A stretch of 64,000 nucleotides of DNA, from NCBI GenBank assembly GCA_000565345.1, contig AQOF01000023.1, positions 1 to 64,000 of the forward strand, written 5' to 3'. Under the pieces are notes generated by a model. That model had not been told where the DNA came from and did not search any database. It saw only the letters and a list, made by a program, of their open reading frames with translations. The stretch is from Salinivibrio costicola subsp. costicola ATCC 33508 = LMG 11651. GTDB taxonomy: Bacteria; Pseudomonadota; Gammaproteobacteria; Enterobacterales; Vibrionaceae. Positions 58,756 to 64,000 of the stretch are shown here, piece by piece (position 1 is the first letter of the stretch; each line of letters opens with the position of its first letter). The translations under genes were made by a program, and so were the position numbers.

Positions 58756-58776
58756 AAAGGCCCAATTTGGGCCTTT
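58756..58776 (-). terminator. Terminator after cysK
   Basis: AAAGGCCCA / TGGGCCTTT, a 9-bp stem with a 3-nt loop; on the minus strand it is followed by a T-rich tract. It separates cysK from the ptsH promoter region. Confidence 0.85.
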
Positions 58777-58815
58777 GTTGTGGGAAGAAACCAGTTGAAG
58801 ATTGCTAACCTGCTG

Positions 58816-59783
58816 TTACTGCTCTGTTTCCAGCTCAGTGAACATGCCAGCAAATAGTGGCGAACTGAGATAACGCTCGGCGGCACTTGGTAAAATTGTG
58901 ACAATCGTCTTATTCGCAAACTCGGGGAGCTCGGCAATTTTGTTCGCGGCGACAACGGCTGCGCCTGATGAGATCCCACCTAGGATACCTTCTTCTTCCA
59001 TCAAACGGCGTGCCATGGCAATCGCTTCATCTGAGCTCACAGAAACGACCTGATCAACTAACTTGATATCCAAGTTTTTTGGGACAAAGCCGGCGCCGAT
59101 GCCTGAATTTTATGAGGGGCCGGTTGTACGTCTTGACCAGCAATAGTTTGAGCAATCACGGGTGACTCCGCGGGCTCCACTGCGACGGTGGTAATGGCTT
59201 TCCCTTGCGTGTTTTTGATATAGCGGCTCACACCGGTCAGTGTCCCGCCGGTGCCGACACCGGCAACAAACACATCGATTTCACCGTCAGTATCTTCCCA
59301 GATCTCAGGGCCTGTGGTCTTTTCGTGAATTTCTGGGTTGGCTGGGTTGTCGAACTGCTGGAGCATAAGATATTTACCAGGCGCTTGCGCCATGATTTCC
59401 TCTGCTTTCGCAATTGCGCCTTTCATCCCTTTAGGCGCTTCGGTGAGCACCAATGTCGCGCCCATCGCTTTAAGTAGCTTACGACGCTCAAGGCTCATCG
59501 ACTCTGGCATGGTAAGCGTCAATTTATACCCGCGTGCTGCGGCAACATAAGCCAGCGCAACCCCGGTATTACCACTCGTAGGTTCAATCAGCTCAATGCC
59601 TGGTTTCAGGGTGCCTTTTTTTTCCGCATCCCAGATCATGTTGGCACCGATGCGGCACTTCACACTAAAGCTTGGGTTACGTGCTTCTACTTTTGCTAAC
59701 ACATTCGGCTTAGCAACACGGTTTAGGCGTACCAGTGGGGTATGGCCAATTGTTTGCGTATTGTCTTCGTAAATCTTGCCCAT
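58816..59783 (-). CDS. cysK: Cysteine synthase A (one frameshift)
   Basis: PLP enzyme making cysteine from O-acetylserine and sulfide. PLP lysine is in [14 protein letters not shown] (Lys42); the SGNTG loop is in [13 protein letters not shown]. One G is missing near 59102-59103: HKIQ continues [19 protein letters not shown]. The C-terminus has [15 protein letters not shown]. Restored length 322 residues, close to E. coli's 323. It follows cysZ on the same strand by 116 nt. Confidence 0.96.
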
Positions 59784-59899
59784 TGTATCGTTCCTTCATG
59801 ACACCGATTTAAATCACTGCTCCAAGCATATCGCTAATGCCTGTTTTTGAAAGGATCGGTTGGTTATATCTTATTGTGAGTGTGAAAGCGTAAGAGGCG

Positions 59900-60658
59900 C
59901 TAATTACGCCCCAACTGCTCTTTATGGCGATCGACCCACATGGCGGTTGCACCACATACTGCGGCAGGCATGACGATGAGATTCAGTAAAGGTGTCATCG
60001 TAAACAACATGACGACTGCGCCAAAGCTCAACGAGGTGCCTCGCTGTTGTTTGAGAGTATCGCGCATGGTTGGGAAAGCGACCTTATGGTTATCGAACGG
60101 GTAGTCGCAATACTGAATGGCCATCATCCAAGCGCTAAATAAAAACCAAAGCACAGGGCCTAAGGTTTGGCCAATGGCGGGGATCCAAAGCAATAACAAT
60201 AATCCGAGTGCTTTGGGTATGTAATAGGTTAGCTTTTGCCACTCGCGCTTCATAACACGCGGTACATCCTTGATAAGTCCCGTGATCCCATCGTCGGGCG
60301 CGGGGGCACCGGTGAGTTTCGCTTCCAGATGCTCAGACAATAAGCCGTTGAATGGCGCCGCAATCCAGTTAGCGAGAGTACTGAATGCGTAGGAGAACAC
60401 CACTAAAATCGCAATCACGACCAAAGGCCAAATCACAAACGAGAGCCAGGATAACCACTCAGGTAGCATAGCCATCCAGTGATCGAGCCATTCACTAAAT
60501 TGTGAGAGTAAATAGATAAACGCCCCGCCGAGTAGCAGCACATTCACGAGGATCGGAATGATCACAAAGCGGCGTAATCCGGGGGTCATCATTAATGAAA
60601 ACCCCTGAAAAAGGTAGCCCGCGCCGCTTTGAGGGCGAGGGCGTGTCGCGTTGTTCAT
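59900..60658 (-). CDS. cysZ: Sulfate transporter CysZ
   Basis: High-affinity sulfate channel of the inner membrane feeding cysteine synthesis. The start at 60658 ([20 protein letters not shown]) has GGAGAAA upstream; a longer in-frame start is rejected. CysZ signatures are [30 protein letters not shown] and [17 protein letters not shown]. Several membrane helices are predicted. Length 252. Gene order cysZ-cysK is conserved, divergent from zipA. Confidence 0.96.
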   Translation of the reverse strand: MNNATRPRPQSGAGYLFQGFSLMMTPGLRRFVIIPILVNVLLLGGAFIYLLSQFSEWLDHWMAMLPEWLSWLSFVIWPLVVIAILVVFSYAFSTLANWIAAPFNGLLSEHLEAKLTGAPAPDDGITGLIKDVPRVMKREWQKLTYYIPKALGLLLLLWIPAIGQTLGPVLWFLFSAWMMAIQYCDYPFDNHKVAFPTMRDTLKQQRGTSLSFGAVVMLFTMTPLLNLIVMPAAVCGATAMWVDRHKEQLGRN

Positions 60659-60937
60659 TGTTTCTCCTTGATGGTTTACGGTATCGACAGACGGTTTGCG
60701 GTTATAGTATGGGGGGAGCCATGGCGATGACAATGACCCCATAATGGGAAAGTTTACGGATTTGTGTGTCTCGATTCGTTAAATTCTTCCCAACTTTTGA
60801 TACAGTTAACTAAGTTGACCATTAACGCATTGCGTCAGCCATCGGGCCCCGCTTATGATTCCACTAACGTTTGCAAAGCTGTCGGCGTTGTGACATAAGC
60901 TAATCAAAACGCTGAACATAGATAGATTTGAGAATCA

Positions 60938-61897
60938 ATGATGCAGGAATTGCGCCTTGTACTGATTGTTTTGGGAGCATTAGCAATTGCAGCTTTGCTT
61001 TTGCATGGTCTCTGGACAAACAAGAAAGAAAAGACGACCAAGTTCGGCGAAAAGCCCTTGGGAAAACTGGAAGACGATAACGACGCGCAAAAGTTTGACC
61101 AAGACGGTATTGGTGCGGTGAGAGTGGTCAGCAATACTAAGCATGGCAATGAAAAGCCCGCGCGTCAGGAGCCTGCTGTCAGCTTCGGCGACAAGCCTGA
61201 TGTTGATCCTCTATTTGCCGGTGACACTCAGGTGGCGTCTGACTCAGAACAAACGCTTTACCCGTCAATGTCGGCAACCGATGATGATCCTAGCTTTGCC
61301 TCTGCGTCGGTTGCCTCCAATGATGGCGACGAGACAGGAGAGACAGAAACTGCCAATATCGCCTCCGCGCAACCAGAAGCGGAAACAATGCATACCGACG
61401 AGGCGACTCAAGCTGAGGTTGATGAGCATGAAAGCCACGAGCGTGCGTCAGAAAAAACGGCAACCCAAGCCGATGAGCCCGACGATACCGAAGTATTAGT
61501 CTTACACGTGCATGCCAATAATAATGCGGTATTTAGTGGTTTGGACTTAATTCCGACCCTTGAGCAATATGGACTGCGCTTTGGTGATATGGGGATTTAT
61601 CATCGTCATTCAGACTTATCTAGCAGTGGTAAGGTTCTATTCAGCGTCGCGAATATGGTCAAGCCCGGCACCTTTGATGTGAGTCACTCAGAGAGCTTTG
61701 AAACGCCAGGGATCAGCTTTTTTATGACGCTACCTTGCTACGGTGAGCCAGAGCAAAACTTTAAATTGATGCTGCAAACGGCACAACAAATTGCGGATGA
61801 GTTGGGTGGATTGGTATTAGATGATGCCCGCTCAATGATGACACCATCACGCCTTGATGAATACCGTGAGCGAGTGAAAGCCTTCAACGCCTCGTAA
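60938..61897 (+). CDS. zipA: Cell division protein ZipA
   Basis: Essential FtsZ anchor of the division ring. Layout: N-terminal membrane helix (about residues 4-26), a basic stretch, an acidic/glutamate-rich flexible linker (about 35-185), and a C-terminal FtsZ-binding domain from VLVLHVHANNNAVFSGLDL. Length 319. Either of two adjacent ATG codons may start it. It precedes ligA, as in E. coli zipA-ligA. Confidence 0.95.
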   Translation: MMQELRLVLIVLGALAIAALLLHGLWTNKKEKTTKFGEKPLGKLEDDNDAQKFDQDGIGAVRVVSNTKHGNEKPARQEPAVSFGDKPDVDPLFAGDTQVASDSEQTLYPSMSATDDDPSFASASVASNDGDETGETETANIASAQPEAETMHTDEATQAEVDEHESHERASEKTATQADEPDDTEVLVLHVHANNNAVFSGLDLIPTLEQYGLRFGDMGIYHRHSDLSSSGKVLFSVANMVKPGTFDVSHSESFETPGISFFMTLPCYGEPEQNFKLMLQTAQQIADELGGLVLDDARSMMTPSRLDEYRERVKAFNAS

Positions 61898-61919
61898 CGC
61901 GCTTAACACCGATTGATGA

Positions 61920-64000
<2,081 letters not shown>

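Overview
The window reads as a chromosomal segment of a marine or halophilic gammaproteobacterium of the Vibrionaceae. Evidence is a sodium-driven flagellar motor (pomAB), a complete Na+-translocating NADH:quinone reductase locus (nqrABCDEF with apbE and nqrM), OmpK, Crl, BolA, several vibrio-type small DUF proteins, and gene orders of this family (xseB-ispA beside pomAB-thiI; gpt-frsA-crl-proBA; leuS-lptE-holA, then rsfS-rlmH-mrdA-rodA-rlpA-dacA-ybeD-lipBA; ptsHI-crr-cysK-cysZ-zipA-ligA). Base composition looks close to even, which would suit Salinivibrio, Grimontia or Enterovibrio better than most Vibrio species; this is an impression, not a calculation.

Layout. 0-5 kb: poor-quality end, ispA-xseB, divergent pomAB behind a sigma-28 promoter, thiI. 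5-11.7 kb: yajL, panE, ompK, ampG, a periplasmic cyclophilin, yajG, rlmG, bolA. 12-19.4 kb: Na+-NQR and its maturation factors. 19.5-29 kb: dinB, pepD, a small CRP-linked RNA/peptide gene, a PurR-box purine permease, gpt, frsA, crl, proBA. 29-41.4 kb: lipoate synthesis and cell elongation block, ribosome factors, holA-lptE-leuS. 41.5-48 kb: ybeL, DUF2069, wrbA, an ArsC-like reductase, bepA, a TusA-like protein, perM, an FAD enzyme. 48-55.9 kb: bcp, dapA-bamC-purC, dapE with an M15 peptidase, several small conserved proteins. 55.9-64 kb: crr-ptsI-ptsH, cysK, cysZ, zipA, ligA (cut by the window end).

Most notable: a compact transcription unit at about 22.2-22.55 kb has a CRP-like site, a strong promoter, a 30-codon aromatic-rich ORF with a good RBS, a C-rich tract and an intrinsic terminator. 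It resembles the V. cholerae dual-function RNA VcdRP. Its C-rich tract can pair over 12 nt, with one bulge, with the ribosome-binding site and start codon of ptsH in this same window, which predicts repression of the PTS.

A second window-wide feature is single-base frameshifts: about 28 in 23 genes, nearly all one-base deletions in short homopolymers, in essential and intact-looking genes (leuS, ligA, nqr, dapE, rodA, purC). They are almost certainly sequencing errors. Affected genes are annotated as whole genes with the break position. No mobile elements, CRISPR arrays, tRNA or rRNA genes were seen.
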